A stretch of 36,613 nt of DNA, from contig NZ_JANZKV010000035.1 in NCBI RefSeq assembly GCF_025060895.1, positions 1 to 36,613 of the forward strand, read 5' to 3'. Both the position numbers and the translations under genes were made by a program. This DNA comes from Stieleria sedimenti (GTDB lineage Bacteria > Planctomycetota > Planctomycetia > Pirellulales > Pirellulaceae). Position 1 is the first letter of the stretch. Every line of letters begins with the position of its first letter. This document shows positions 16,985 through 25,821 of this stretch, piece after piece. A model generated the notes under the pieces. That model was not told the origin of the DNA. It did not search any database and saw only the letters and a program-made list of their open reading frames with translations.

Positions 16985-17482
16985 TCACCCTCGCGGAATC
17001 CTCACATCGGATTTGCGTGGATGCCGTAGTTGTCCGATATGATGTCTGCGTGTACCCGAGAGCATGATGCCCAAACCGACCGATCCAGAAATGGCGAGTC
17101 CGACCAAGGTCATTACGAATCCCTGCGTACTGAGACCGTTCGAGCTAAATATTGCAATGGGAAGAAGCAGTGTAACAAATGACAGTAGCATTTGACGAGC
17201 GCGAGCAGACGGATCAACGGGCCAATTCCTTGAACGTATGCGGTAGACCAGCCCGCCCGTCGGCATGCCGAGCAGGACCAATGCGTAACCGAGTGGGTTC
17301 GGGTCGGCGTGGATCGGGATCGCGGCGACAAGCGGGATGGCTGCCGTCGCACCGAGCACGCCGCCAACGCCAAGATACAAAGCAGGGCCACGATGTGACC
17401 GTTTTGGCTGCCCTGCCATGTCCACAGCGGCGTCAGCAGCCGGCGGAGAGTATGGATTCGATGATGTTGGATCGCCGTTCAA
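16985..17482 (-). CDS. Multi-pass membrane protein with N-terminal NPYSPP
   Basis: The 165-residue protein starts MNGDPTSSNPYSPPAADAA, the NPYxPP leader seen in three other proteins here, followed by four hydrophobic segments (about 33-55, 64-80, 97-115 and 122-142) and a basic C-terminal tail rich in His and Arg. It is predicted to be an inner-membrane protein of unknown function. It is 57 nt upstream of the SUKH gene on the same strand and could be its operon partner. The ATG at 17482 gives the only NPY-containing frame. Confidence 0.72.
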   Translation of the reverse strand: MNGDPTSSNPYSPPAADAAVDMAGQPKRSHRGPALYLGVGGVLGATAAIPLVAAIPIHADPNPLGYALVLLGMPTGGLVYRIRSRNWPVDPSARARQMLLSFVTLLLPIAIFSSNGLSTQGFVMTLVGLAISGSVGLGIMLSGTRRHHIGQLRHPRKSDVRIPRG

Positions 17483-17973
17483 CGGGTTGCTGGGGATTCA
17501 AGGTCAACGTTCGTGTCGAACTAGGAGTTCTGCCACGCCACGAGTAAGAAGGTTCGTGCAAACTTTCCCTCGGACCTTCGGTTTCGAGCCTGGCAACGTT
17601 GCGGTGAGGACGATACCAGTCGTTCCGACGCATTCTCACCTCCTCTGATGCTGCAGTCAACTTTTTGCAGACTTTGGTCTTCTGGCCTCTCCGCTCGATC
17701 TTCATTGACAATCGTCAAATCCGAATGGCGATCGGATCGAATCGCCGGGTGTCTACAAGTCGCGGGGACAGCGATGCCCGATTCGTACGATCCCCGCACG
17801 GTCCGCGAATTCGACTAAGATCCTAAGAATAGAATTTCCCGCGTTGAGTCATGGATCCTGTTGGCGAGGGAGGATACATGAAGCATGCACGCGCCACTAG
17901 CTAACGCGGCGTACCGGGATGCATGCCAGCGGGAAGCGCGAGCAACTGGCGCGTGGTGACGAGGGAGGAAATG

Positions 17974-18128
17974 ATGGCAGAAAAATGTGGGGCAGGAAAA
18001 TGGGTGACAGGAAACTTTCCCCGGTCCGATCCAGGCTCTGCAGACGCTCTTGCCCTATTTTCCTGTCATCCATCTTCTTGTCTTGTTTGCGTAGTTCAAC
18101 GTTCAAGAGCACGTTGCGCCGATTCCAT
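17974..18128. repeat. Inverted repeat, ATTTTCTTGTCATCCATTTTC family (copy 2)
   Basis: GATGGCAGAAAAATG..GGCAGGAAAATGGGTGACAG (left) and CTATTTTCCTGTCATCCATC (right) are imperfect inverted arms around about 60 nt. The upstream stretch 17881-17965 (GCATGCACGCGCCACTAGC.. and ..TGGCGCGTGGTGACGAG) also matches 25441-25540. The right arm continues into the 3' end of the small gene at 18103-18408. In the rest of the 17483-18102 gap I find no gene. Confidence 0.85.
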
Positions 18129-18408
18129 GCGGCATAGCCGCGGATCCGTGACGCGTTGTTGGCCGGGGGCGCTTCGGTGATTGTGGGGAGCTCCCCCGTC
18201 GCGTTCTGATATGCGATTCGAAACAACGTCCGTCGTTGTCCTCGTCCAGGTACACAATCGAGTCACGCGTGTAACTGAATTGGGTGAGCGAATCTTCAAG
18301 CCGAAGCGGCACAATGTCGGCCATCGGGACGCGTAGCCACGCGTGGGACGGGTCAGAAAAGAATCGGTAGCGGCGCTTCAAAAGTCGCTTTCGGGTATCA
18401 TCGTTCAC
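18103..18408 (-). pseudogene. Small soluble protein, probably 3'-truncated by repeat DNA
   Basis: From the GTG at 18408 the frame encodes about 101 residues. Residues about 15-60 (RFFSDPSHAWLRVPMADI, ISxYSY-like SLTQFSYTRDSIVYLDED) follow the pattern of short uncharacterised bacterial proteins with a HxWLxVP start and a YLEED-like end. After NDGRCFESHI the frame runs into low-complexity sequence and then the dispersed repeat (TRHGSAAMPHGIGATCS), which is found after other genes too. The natural C-terminus therefore appears to be replaced by repeat sequence. It may be a decayed gene or a functional one with an odd tail. The start is uncertain: a TTG at 18435 is also in frame. Confidence 0.5.
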
Positions 18409-18957
18409 GGTCTGGACTCCCAATAGTGCGAGCAAGTCACCCGTCTAGCGTTGGCGCGCTACCGGGTGGCGTTTCTTGACACGCCGCGCGGCGTGTTTCC
18501 GCGGGCATCATCGGCCGAATCTGGCCCCCGTCAACAACGCCCACGCCGCAAGAAACGCGGCGAATTCCACGCAATGCCGGCCATTCCCACCAAGCAAACA
18601 ACGGGTCCTTCCGAGGGGGCGGGGGCGGCCATCGCGGGTTCCGCCTCGAACACCTCTCGCTGGCATCTGCGAAAACGATCATCGCCACCACCACCACCTT
18701 TTTGGCGTTACGCGAGTGAGGTGAACATCGCATGCAGCCAGTCGAATCAATTTACACGCCGAGGTGCGCGTCGTCTCAGCGTTGAATGCCGTTCGGTTCG
18801 AGCAGGCGGTTGGTCCATCCGAAGCAATCTGCTAGGCCGAATATTCGAACTGGTTAGGGCCGAATCAACGCCCAGGCTCTATCGGCTGTTCGCTACTGTC
18901 CCTCGGTAGTGAAGGCGAGCACGCGAAACGGTCTCAGCGTTCGAGATTGCCCAAACT
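18409..18957. other. Intergenic stretch without a convincing gene
   Basis: Open frames on both strands here are Pro/Arg/Ser-rich and show no family pattern or credible start. The one clear structure is the palindrome at 18479-18496. The kinase gene ends at 18958 pointing into this gap. Confidence 0.5.
18479..18496. repeat. Perfect 18-bp palindrome
   Basis: ACACGCCGCGCGGCGTGT equals its own reverse complement, with no loop. A dyad this long and GC-rich could be a dimeric regulator site or a cruciform-prone relic. No gene start lies close enough to assign it. Confidence 0.6.
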
Positions 18958-21900
18958 TTAGAGCCTTTCCAGCTCGTCGACTTTTGGCGGTGTGCCAAGA
19001 TAGCGATCCAGCCATCCGATTGTTTCCTGAATTTGCATGTTCAGAGGAACATTATGCCCCCCCTCGAACACGCGGTAATCCTTGTCTGAGGGTGAGGTTC
19101 CCAGCAATTCAAAAAGCGGCCGCTGAGATGTCTCGGCTGGAAAAATGAAGTCGTTGCGCCCATTTATCATCAGTGCAGGCACCTTTATATGAGGCGCGAA
19201 GTTTACTCCTGATACCGCGTGGTTGGTATCGGGATTTTTTGGTAGCCCCCCATGCACGAAAACGGCGACGCTAATCCTGCTTTCCACAGCGACCAGGTTT
19301 ATTCCATTCCTCGCGCCAGAGCTAAACCCAACAAACGATAGTTTCTGAAGATCAATATCCTCTCGCTGATTAAGATAGTCGATCGTCCTGCCAAGATCTT
19401 TACGCTGTTGTACCAAGTATTCGACTTGAGTTTGAGCTTTGCTGCTGTACCGCTCATAGCAACCGGCATGAATCGGATAGACTACTGCCCGCCCGGAATT
19501 TACGAACGCTGCGACGCGAAGATGATCAGGCCGGAAGGTTCGATTGCGAAATGGCTCGTTCTTATAAGCATATATCCCAGGCCAATAGAGAATCGCCTGG
19601 TAGGGAGGTTCCACTCGAGTCGGCAGATAAACATGTGCAATGACCCGTTCTTTAGAATCGCCGTAAGCCGCCGCAAAAGTGACTGTTTCTTCTGTCCACA
19701 TTGCGGTTCGATCAATCGAAGCATGCTCTGGGTCAAGTTTTTTATTTTCATATGAGTAGATACTCGCGCGAATCACGTCGAAGGCTTCACTCGAAACTGG
19801 TTCATCGTGCGAATAATTGTGCCACTTCGGAATAACAGGCTTCAAGTCGTTGGGAGATACGTCTTGAAGGTACTTAACGCATCGAAAACCGTAGTTGTTC
19901 AAGCGTCCCATGGCCGATTGAGAATCCCGAATTGCGAACATGTACTCGGGTTCGTCCCAGGATCCGCCGAGAATGTATCGGCTATCCCCTGGACCTTGAT
20001 TCCAACACCATTCCTTTACGTTTCCTGCGCTATCCGCTGTTCCATAGGGCCCAATACCTGAAAAGCTTCCGCATGTTGCGGGGCCGCTTACATCGAAGTT
20101 TGAAACAGTCTCCATCCAGTGAGCATAGCGAACGCCACTGGCTAATTGCCAGTGCGCGATAGTCGGCAGGTCTTTGCCGCGAAACCTAGAATACGCCACC
20201 GCCTCATACCAACTAATTCCACGAACGGGATAGTCGTCTTCATCGGTCGGGTACATCCCGTCTCGCCAAGTAGCCGGGCCGAATTCTCCCGTGGCATCAA
20301 TGAATGTTTCAACGGCTGTTTGCCAAGGCAGCTCTTTTTCCCCGTCGAGATATACGAGGTCCTTCCATAGTCCTGAATCATGGTAGCCCCCACCCTCGAC
20401 AAATTCTTTGTACTGCCGATTTGTAACTTCCGTGCGATCAATGAAGAATTCCGCAAATTGTCGTCCATATAAATTCCCGCCCGAGACTAACACCATTCCC
20501 GGCTGGCTTCGCCTTATTGGATTCAGGTTGAAAGATAAAGTGTTTTCGTCCCGAGACTCTGGGGCTCGGCAGCCTTCGAATTCTTCAAAGCCGGATTTAA
20601 TGACTTTCCAGGAGTTGAAGCCAATAGGCACCTGCGTTCTCGGTAGCGGTGTCGTGCCTACAAACTTCCATTTTGCATCTGCGTTTCCATACGGTCTCCG
20701 GTATACCTTTGCATTTGGGGGATCTGAAACGATCGTTAGAGTCCGCGAAAACTGCTCACGCATTACTTCCAATGCAGGGTCGTTGGGAACCCTTTTCTCG
20801 GCCTCGTGCGCCAGTTCGAAAGCGTCTTCGAATTGTCCCGCCGCTACATAATTCTCGATTGCTGGCAGCGCCGTAATTCGCAACCACTCTTGATCGTTGC
20901 TTCTCTGCTGTGCGTCACCGAACTTCAGGATGAAAACGATTGAGACGAAGAAAAGCATCAGTACTGCGGTTGTGACCGCTACCTGAATTTTATTTCGGCG
21001 AACAAACTTTACCGCTTGCGTGACAAAACTTGGTGGACGCGCCCTAATCGCATAGCCGTCGGCGTATCGACGCAGATCCTCCGCCATTTCGGCGGCCGAC
21101 TCATAGCGATTCTCGGGATCCTTCTCCAAAGCCTTCAGACATATGGTCTGAAGGTCAGCAGGAATTTTGCCATTAAGACGACGGGGCGGAAGCGGCTCTT
21201 TTTGTATTACCTTTGCAATTACTTCGTCGCGTCGATTTCCCGGAAACGGTGGGGCAAGCGTCAAGATTTCGTAGAGTGCTGCGCCCAGCGAATAAATATC
21301 TGTGCGGTGATCGATGGGCACTCGACCGGCCGCAATTTGCTCTGGCGACATATAAAGGGGCGATCCGATAAACTCGCCTGTGACAGTAACACCAGGGCGG
21401 TCTAAAATTCTCGCGAGACCGAAGTCGCTCACCGTCAATCTGTTTTCGGTGAGCAAGAGGAGGTTTGACGGCTTTATATCACGGTGGATGACGTTGCGAC
21501 CGTGCGCGTGATGGAGGGCATCGGCAACTTCAGAGAACCATCGAGCTATTCGCTCGAATCGCCGAGATTCGACTATTCGTGACGTTTCACCTGCGGACTC
21601 GGATTCTTCAGCCTGGTTTTCTCTAGATTGAACTTTCTCAGTTGCCTCGGTGTCTTGGGTATCCTCCAGTGGACCTCCCAGCTTCACTGTGCTTTGGCCA
21701 ACTTTGGAATGCTCAATTATTTGTTTCAATGACGGTCCACTGACAAGTTCCATCGCATAAAAATGGATTCCATCATCTTCACCCGTTGCGTATATCGGAA
21801 CAATGTTTGTGTGATGTAGCTTAGCAGCGGCTTCTGCCTCACCCCGGAATCTTGCAATCGCCTTCTGGCTTGAGCCAAGACTCGTCGCGAGAACCTTGAG

Positions 21901-22239
21901 TGCTACCTTACGATTCAACGATATTTGGCGAGCCTCAAATACGACGCCCATACCTCCACGGCCGATCTCACGGATAATCTCGAAATCGCCAAGTATCTTT
22001 GGTCTTTCCTTCTTCTGCCTCTGTAAATTTTCGGATGAGCCGATTGATGCTGTGCGACCAATAGCGTCAAGCAGGTCGCCCTCACGTTGATTCGCTTCTA
22101 ACAACGCTTCAACGGCAAGACGCAATTCGGGGGCATTTTGACAAGCGGAATCGAGAAATTTACTGCGTTGGACAGGCGAGACAATCTCCATTGCCCGCAG
22201 GAAAATCGACTTCTCGGTATTCAACTCCGATTTCGCCAT
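18958..22239 (-). CDS. Membrane Ser/Thr kinase with SUMF (FGE-like) and alpha/beta hydrolase domains
   Basis: The 1093-residue protein has four parts. Residues about 85-395 form a Hanks-type kinase: glycine loop IGRGGMGVV (92-100), K115 in VALK, catalytic HRD 252-254 with DIKPSN, DFG 272-274, and a charged insert at about 178-228. One membrane helix follows (about 418-440). Residues about 578-790 are a formylglycine-generating-enzyme-like (SUMF/C-lectin) fold: PGMVLVSGGNLYG, FFIDRTEVTNRQY, YILGGSWDEP and NYGFRC. Residues about 850-1085 are an alpha/beta hydrolase with S973 (GFSSG), D1030 (NGRNDFIFP) and H1062 (GGHNVPL). The kinase faces the cytoplasm and the other domains should lie outside the inner membrane. 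The SUMF part lacks the Cys expected near the end of true FGEs, so it is probably a binding fold. An ECF sigma gene lies 144 bp upstream on the same strand, a typical planctomycete pairing. Confidence 0.93.
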   Translation of the reverse strand: MAKSELNTEKSIFLRAMEIVSPVQRSKFLDSACQNAPELRLAVEALLEANQREGDLLDAIGRTASIGSSENLQRQKKERPKILGDFEIIREIGRGGMGVVFEARQISLNRKVALKVLATSLGSSQKAIARFRGEAEAAAKLHHTNIVPIYATGEDDGIHFYAMELVSGPSLKQIIEHSKVGQSTVKLGGPLEDTQDTEATEKVQSRENQAEESESAGETSRIVESRRFERIARWFSEVADALHHAHGRNVIHRDIKPSNLLLLTENRLTVSDFGLARILDRPGVTVTGEFIGSPLYMSPEQIAAGRVPIDHRTDIYSLGAALYEILTLAPPFPGNRRDEVIAKVIQKEPLPPRRLNGKIPADLQTICLKALEKDPENRYESAAEMAEDLRRYADGYAIRARPPSFVTQAVKFVRRNKIQVAVTTAVLMLFFVSIVFILKFGDAQQRSNDQEWLRITALPAIENYVAAGQFEDAFELAHEAEKRVPNDPALEVMREQFSRTLTIVSDPPNAKVYRRPYGNADAKWKFVGTTPLPRTQVPIGFNSWKVIKSGFEEFEGCRAPESRDENTLSFNLNPIRRSQPGMVLVSGGNLYGRQFAEFFIDRTEVTNRQYKEFVEGGGYHDSGLWKDLVYLDGEKELPWQTAVETFIDATGEFGPATWRDGMYPTDEDDYPVRGISWYEAVAYSRFRGKDLPTIAHWQLASGVRYAHWMETVSNFDVSGPATCGSFSGIGPYGTADSAGNVKEWCWNQGPGDSRYILGGSWDEPEYMFAIRDSQSAMGRLNNYGFRCVKYLQDVSPNDLKPVIPKWHNYSHDEPVSSEAFDVIRASIYSYENKKLDPEHASIDRTAMWTEETVTFAAAYGDSKERVIAHVYLPTRVEPPYQAILYWPGIYAYKNEPFRNRTFRPDHLRVAAFVNSGRAVVYPIHAGCYERYSSKAQTQVEYLVQQRKDLGRTIDYLNQREDIDLQKLSFVGFSSGARNGINLVAVESRISVAVFVHGGLPKNPDTNHAVSGVNFAPHIKVPALMINGRNDFIFPAETSQRPLFELLGTSPSDKDYRVFEGGHNVPLNMQIQETIGWLDRYLGTPPKVDELERL

Positions 22240-22350
22240 CGCTGATCTCCGCTATGCAAGTTGGATGTTAATGTGGATATCACGTTTACCAATGCGATCG
22301 ACGGCGGAAATTGAGGCCAGCAAAATCACAAATATCCTGAGTTTACCGCG

Positions 22351-22377
22351 CACCCCGCCCAGAGTGGGGGCGGGGTG
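22351..22377 (-). terminator. Strong GC hairpin between sigma and kinase genes
   Basis: CACCCCGCCC (22351-22360) and GGGCGGGGTG (22368-22377) form a perfect 10-bp stem with a 7-nt loop. It begins 6 bp past the sigma stop and lies about 110 bp before the kinase start. There is no T-run on the minus-strand 3' side, so it may be a factor-dependent terminator, an attenuator or an mRNA stabiliser that sets the sigma:kinase ratio. Confidence 0.55.
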
Positions 22378-22383
22378 TGTTCG

Positions 22384-22938
22384 CTAGCGCATCATCTCAC
22401 GACGGAGCCAGGAGCGAGCATACTGCCAATCACGCTTTGCGGTTCGTTCGGAAACGCCCGCAACCATGGCAGCCTGCTCAATGTTCAAACCAGCAAATGC
22501 CCGCAACTTCACTATGTTCGCTGCGCGTGAATCGACTCCATCGAGTTTTTCCAGTGCAACATCCAGGTCGAGATACTCGTCGTGGGTACCGTCATGAGTT
22601 GCCAGATAGTCGATTAAGTCATTTCGCACGTATCGCCCGCCACCACGAAGTGATTTCTTCTTTCGGGCAAGCTCGACGAGTATCCTCCTCATCGCCTCCG
22701 CCGCCGCCGCGAAGAAGTGCCCGCGACTATCCCAATCCTGGGGTTCTTCGACATCGACCAGACGAACATAAGCCTCATGTACCAACGCAGTTGCCTGCAG
22801 CGTTTGACCAGGCTTCTCTTGAGCGAGTTTGGCTTGCGCGAGCCTGCGTAGCTCGTCATACACGAGCGGCAGCAGCTGTTCGGCAGCTGAAGGATCGCCG
22901 GATTCGATTTTGAATAGAATGCGAGTGACGTCGGACAT
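22384..22938 (-). CDS. ECF-type RNA polymerase sigma-70 factor
   Basis: The 184-residue protein is a planctomycete-type ECF sigma. Region 2 covers about 15-95 (YDELRRLAQAKLAQE, TALVHEAYVRLVD, FFAAAAEAMRRILVELARKK). Region 4 is a helix-turn-helix at about 130-180 (RAFAGLNIEQAAMVAGVS, ERTAKRDWQYARSWLRREM). There is no extra C-terminal domain and no neighbouring zinc anti-sigma factor. In planctomycetes such sigmas are typically encoded next to membrane Ser/Thr kinases, as here, suggesting control by phosphorylation or by partner binding. The ATG at 22938 gives the MSDVTRIL start normal for the group. Confidence 0.94.
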   Translation of the reverse strand: MSDVTRILFKIESGDPSAAEQLLPLVYDELRRLAQAKLAQEKPGQTLQATALVHEAYVRLVDVEEPQDWDSRGHFFAAAAEAMRRILVELARKKKSLRGGGRYVRNDLIDYLATHDGTHDEYLDLDVALEKLDGVDSRAANIVKLRAFAGLNIEQAAMVAGVSERTAKRDWQYARSWLRREMMR

Positions 22939-23385
22939 GTCAACGATCTTCGAGGACTGAATCCGTCATTGTACTGACTGTGAAACGTTGCGCAGGCGAG
23001 GCGATAAGGGAGAGCAACCTTCCATAGGTAATGAATTCGTTTCATTGCCTAACCTGCGTCGATTGCATCGGCCGAGGAGATTTCGCCGTGAGGCTAACTC
23101 GCAGAGGTGATGAACACCGCAGTTCGCGTCAGATTCGAAAATGCGTAGATCGCCCCCAACCGTGGATCTTGTACAGCACTGAAGGTTGCTTCGGTCGACG
23201 AAACCGGAGCCGCATAAGGAGAAACGTTAAGTGAGCCGGCAAAAGATCGTTTGACGGGTGTTACAAAACGACAAAGGGTTCCGGTCCGCCCTATTTTTGC
23301 GTCTGACATTGCTCGTTCATTACCAACGCGGCTCGCCCCACATCGTGAAGGACGAGACAAAAAACACGCATCAGGGTCAAATGAT
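22939..23385. other. Intergenic, promoter region of the sigma gene
   Basis: No credible gene is seen on either strand. The stretch should contain the promoter of the sigma-kinase unit and the 3' end of the secreted two-domain gene. I could not pick out a confident -35/-10 pair. Confidence 0.4.
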
Positions 23386-24318
23386 CTATTCGGTTATCCG
23401 CGTAAATTTCCCATTCATCTTTACGCTCGCACCGTTGCTGGTCATTCCCTCTGATGTCCATTCGGCGTTGCTTTTGTCGATCGTCGAAATCGTAAATCGT
23501 GCTGTCACATCGCTTCCATCTGGTAGCACTGTGTAGTGCGTGCCATTCCATTTACCTTCGCCATTGCTCTTAAGCTCCAGACGCCAGTACTCTCCGTCGG
23601 AAGAACCGTACCCTGTGACAAGCATCAGTTCGCGAGTTGAGTCCCATCCACCGGACTCAAAACCCACTCCGTTACTTGATTCGAACTTGGCATTCATCGT
23701 AAAACCTTCGCCAAGTTTCTTGAACGTTGCCAAGCCTTCTTCCTGGAGATCGCCAGTAATCTTGTAAGACCATTTTCCGTCGAGATATTCTAGCCACTTT
23801 TTGTAGTTGCTCTGCGCATCTTCTGATGACGTTCGCGCGAATGCACCGGCTCTTTTCATTGCTTCGCCATCATTTGCCTTCCCTTCAGACACCCAGCTAA
23901 AATGGTCAGCGTCTTTCTTTTTTAGCGTAAAGACCCCCTTGTAAGTCCTGCCATCTTCAAGTGATCCGATGTGTTCACCCGACATGGTGTCGTCGGTGAT
24001 CTTGTCGAGTGTGATCTTCCAAAAGCTGCCGTCACTGGCTCCGAAACCAGTTGCCACGACAGCACGCTGAATAGGATCCCAACCGGTAAGTTCATTTTCG
24101 ATCGTACCGTTCGCTCGTAGAAACTCACCTGCGAGTGCGTTTCCACTAGCGACCCTTTTCCAGGTGACTGTCCCGCTTTCGGAGTCGCTGGGGATTTCGT
24201 AAGACCAAGTTCCTTCAAAGAACTTGAACCACAGTTTGTGGTGATGACCGGCGTTTGCCGAGCTAAAAGAAATCAAGCTAAACGCGATCGCCAAAAACGT
24301 TGCTGCGGAACGTGACAT
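23386..24318 (-). CDS. Secreted protein of two tandem DUF1579/lipocalin-like domains
   Basis: The 310-residue protein has a signal peptide (about 1-23, SFSSANA) and then two copies of the same domain of about 130 residues. Copy 1 (about 32-162) has FFEGTWSYEI, GWDPIQRAVVATGFGASDGSFW, FSWVSEGKANDGEAMK; copy 2 (about 176-310) has YLDGKWSYKI, GWDSTRELMLVTGYGSSDGEYW, AEWTSEGMTSNGASVK. The alternating strands and the GTW(S/T) entry resemble DUF1579 or lipocalin-like beta barrels. Such domains usually bind small hydrophobic molecules, but no ligand can be read here. HHH after the signal might bind metal. It stands alone upstream of the sigma gene. Confidence 0.8.
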   Translation of the reverse strand: MSRSAATFLAIAFSLISFSSANAGHHHKLWFKFFEGTWSYEIPSDSESGTVTWKRVASGNALAGEFLRANGTIENELTGWDPIQRAVVATGFGASDGSFWKITLDKITDDTMSGEHIGSLEDGRTYKGVFTLKKKDADHFSWVSEGKANDGEAMKRAGAFARTSSEDAQSNYKKWLEYLDGKWSYKITGDLQEEGLATFKKLGEGFTMNAKFESSNGVGFESGGWDSTRELMLVTGYGSSDGEYWRLELKSNGEGKWNGTHYTVLPDGSDVTARFTISTIDKSNAEWTSEGMTSNGASVKMNGKFTRITE

Positions 24319-25137
24319 CGTGCATTCCTCGAATAGTAAAGGAGCGAAACCAAATGGGGAGTGCGATTATACCCTGTGCCCAGCGGCCAATGACAGTTCG
24401 CAGGTGATCACCTAACCGTTTGGTCAGATTGCTGAACAGGCGGCTGGTCGGCTTTGGGGTCAAGCCTGACCGCGGAATTTGCCTTGGTTTTCCGTTAGGC
24501 GTTTGCGGCTAAGCACTTCGGATTCTTCGCTGACGGGTTTTCCACTTACCCTCAAAGTGGGCCTGACCATCCGCGTCATTTTCGTCGGGATGATCCTAGC
24601 AAAAGAAAAAGACAGCTTGATCGCCACGGTTGGCGACACCAATGAATGGGCACCTGAAGGGCGAGCCGCCACGTTACCCGACGGCTCGATACATCATGAG
24701 AGACAATTTTGGACGCGATACATGGCGCTGAGGCAGCATAGGGGTACAGAGCTTTCATTCGTTCCGCGCGCGGTTCAGAATCTATCTGTGCTTAGTCCCC
24801 GAGGTACTTGAGGCGGTCACTTTGCGGCCGTGGAGAAGATGGCAGAAAAATGGGGGGCAGGAAAATGGGTGACAAGAAAATCTCCTCGATCCGATCCTGG
24901 CTTTGCAGGTCGCTCTTGCCTAGTTTTCTTGTCTTGTTTCGCACGCTGATCTTTTTCTGCCCGTCATTTTTCTGTCATCTCAGCACGCCAACAAGGTCTA
25001 CGCCGGCAAGGATCAGGGTTGGCGGGGGGATGCAGCAGCGCGATGTGGAGCTGCGAGAAGATCAGATTGGAGATCGCGAGGGAGAAATGGGAAGCGGTGA
25101 GGTGCGAGAGATTGCAAGTGGCTCGATGGGAACCCGG
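24319..25137. other. Intergenic region with repeat copy; no convincing gene
   Basis: The plus-strand frame at 24479-24811 has no family features. A short hairpin CGAGCCG (24662-24668) / CGGCTCG (24682-24688) is present. The 3' half holds the repeat at 24839-24990. Nothing else is supportable. Confidence 0.45.
24839..24990. repeat. Inverted repeat, ATTTTCTTGTCATCCATTTTC family (copy 3)
   Basis: The left arm GATGGCAGAAAAATGGGGGG.. with GGCAGGAAAATGGGTGACAA pairs imperfectly with a right arm ending CTTTTTCTGCCCGTCATTTT followed by TCTGTCATC. The core CTCCTCGATCCGATCCTGG matches copies 2 and 4. Small reading frames of KMGGRKMGDKK type across it are repeat-encoded artefacts. Confidence 0.85.
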
Positions 25138-25308
25138 TTACCAGCTTCGTAACGCTACTGCAATCGTCGAACCGGCAACCGCGATGATGCCACTGAACAT
25201 CACGAACAACGCCACGCGATCACCCGTCGTTAGTCCCGCGACGACAGGACGCTTTCTACATGGTCCGCTTGGAACGTCATTAACCTGTGGTGGCTGATAG
25301 GGGTTCAT
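25138..25308 (-). CDS. Tiny single-pass membrane protein, MNPYQPP type
   Basis: The 56-residue frame reads MNPYQPPQVNDVPSGP then CRKRPVVAGL and one hydrophobic segment (about 32-53, VALFVMFSGIIAVAGSTIAVAL), ending RSW. It shares the N-terminal motif, size and topology with the genes at 14883-15047 and 15069-15230, and its upstream flank with the latter. A longer in-frame start at 25512 would run through repeat-like DNA and is rejected. Function unknown. Confidence 0.7.
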   Translation of the reverse strand: MNPYQPPQVNDVPSGPCRKRPVVAGLTTGDRVALFVMFSGIIAVAGSTIAVALRSW

Positions 25309-25316
25309 GGCGACTG

Positions 25317-25329
25317 CCAGTCTATCACA
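25317..25329 (-). promoter_or_regulatory. Shared upstream element of tiny membrane protein genes (copy 2)
   Basis: The same TGTGATAGACTGG (minus strand) as at 15239-15251, again ending 8 nt before the start codon. Confidence 0.45.
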
Positions 25330-25440
25330 GCGCCGGCTCCTCATACTCAGACCTTCTCTGTCCGCAAAGCCGGGGGAGATAGGAGCCGGGGTAGGTGCGC
25401 GATGGTGTTGCGTGGATGTTAGCGGGAAGTGTGAGCAACT

Positions 25441-25660
25441 GCCGCGTGGTGACGAGCGAGGGTGCATGAAGCATGCACGCGCCACTAGCTGACGCGGCGT
25501 GCTGGGGTGCATGCCAGCGGCTGGCGCGTGGTGGCGAGGGATGGGTAGATGGCAGAAGAATTGGGGACAGGAAAATGGGTGGCAAGAAAATCTCCTCGGT
25601 CCGATCCAGGCTTTCCAGGTCGCTCCTACCCTATTTTCTTGTCATCCATTTTCTTGTCTC
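25441..25660. repeat. Inverted repeat, ATTTTCTTGTCATCCATTTTC family (copy 4, most complete)
   Basis: Left arm GACAGGAAAATGGGTGGCAA then GAAAAT (25566-25591) and right arm ATTTTCTTGTCATCCATTTT then CTTGTC (25633-25658) are inverted with few mismatches. The 5' part, CGCGTGGTGACGAGCGAGG and GCATGCACGCGCCACTAGCT, is shared with 17881-17965. The remaining gap to the tRNA holds no gene that I can support. Confidence 0.87.
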
Positions 25661-25821
25661 GTTTCGCACCCTGGTCTTGTTAGGCGGATTAAAACGTCTG
25701 CCGACCGCAGAACTGTTGCGGTGGCGACCGATGCCGCGAGCTGGAGGATTGAATCATTTCGCGGAAGCCAACAGAAAAAGGACTCCGGTCCAACGACGCC
25801 AAATCCTCTTGTTTTAAGAAG

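Noticed and set aside
18958-22239. The SUMF domain as the maturase that activates the neighbouring galactan sulfatase
   Set aside because: The domain lacks the expected late catalytic cysteine, is attached to a kinase, and lies far from the sulfatase; it is more likely a ligand-binding fold.
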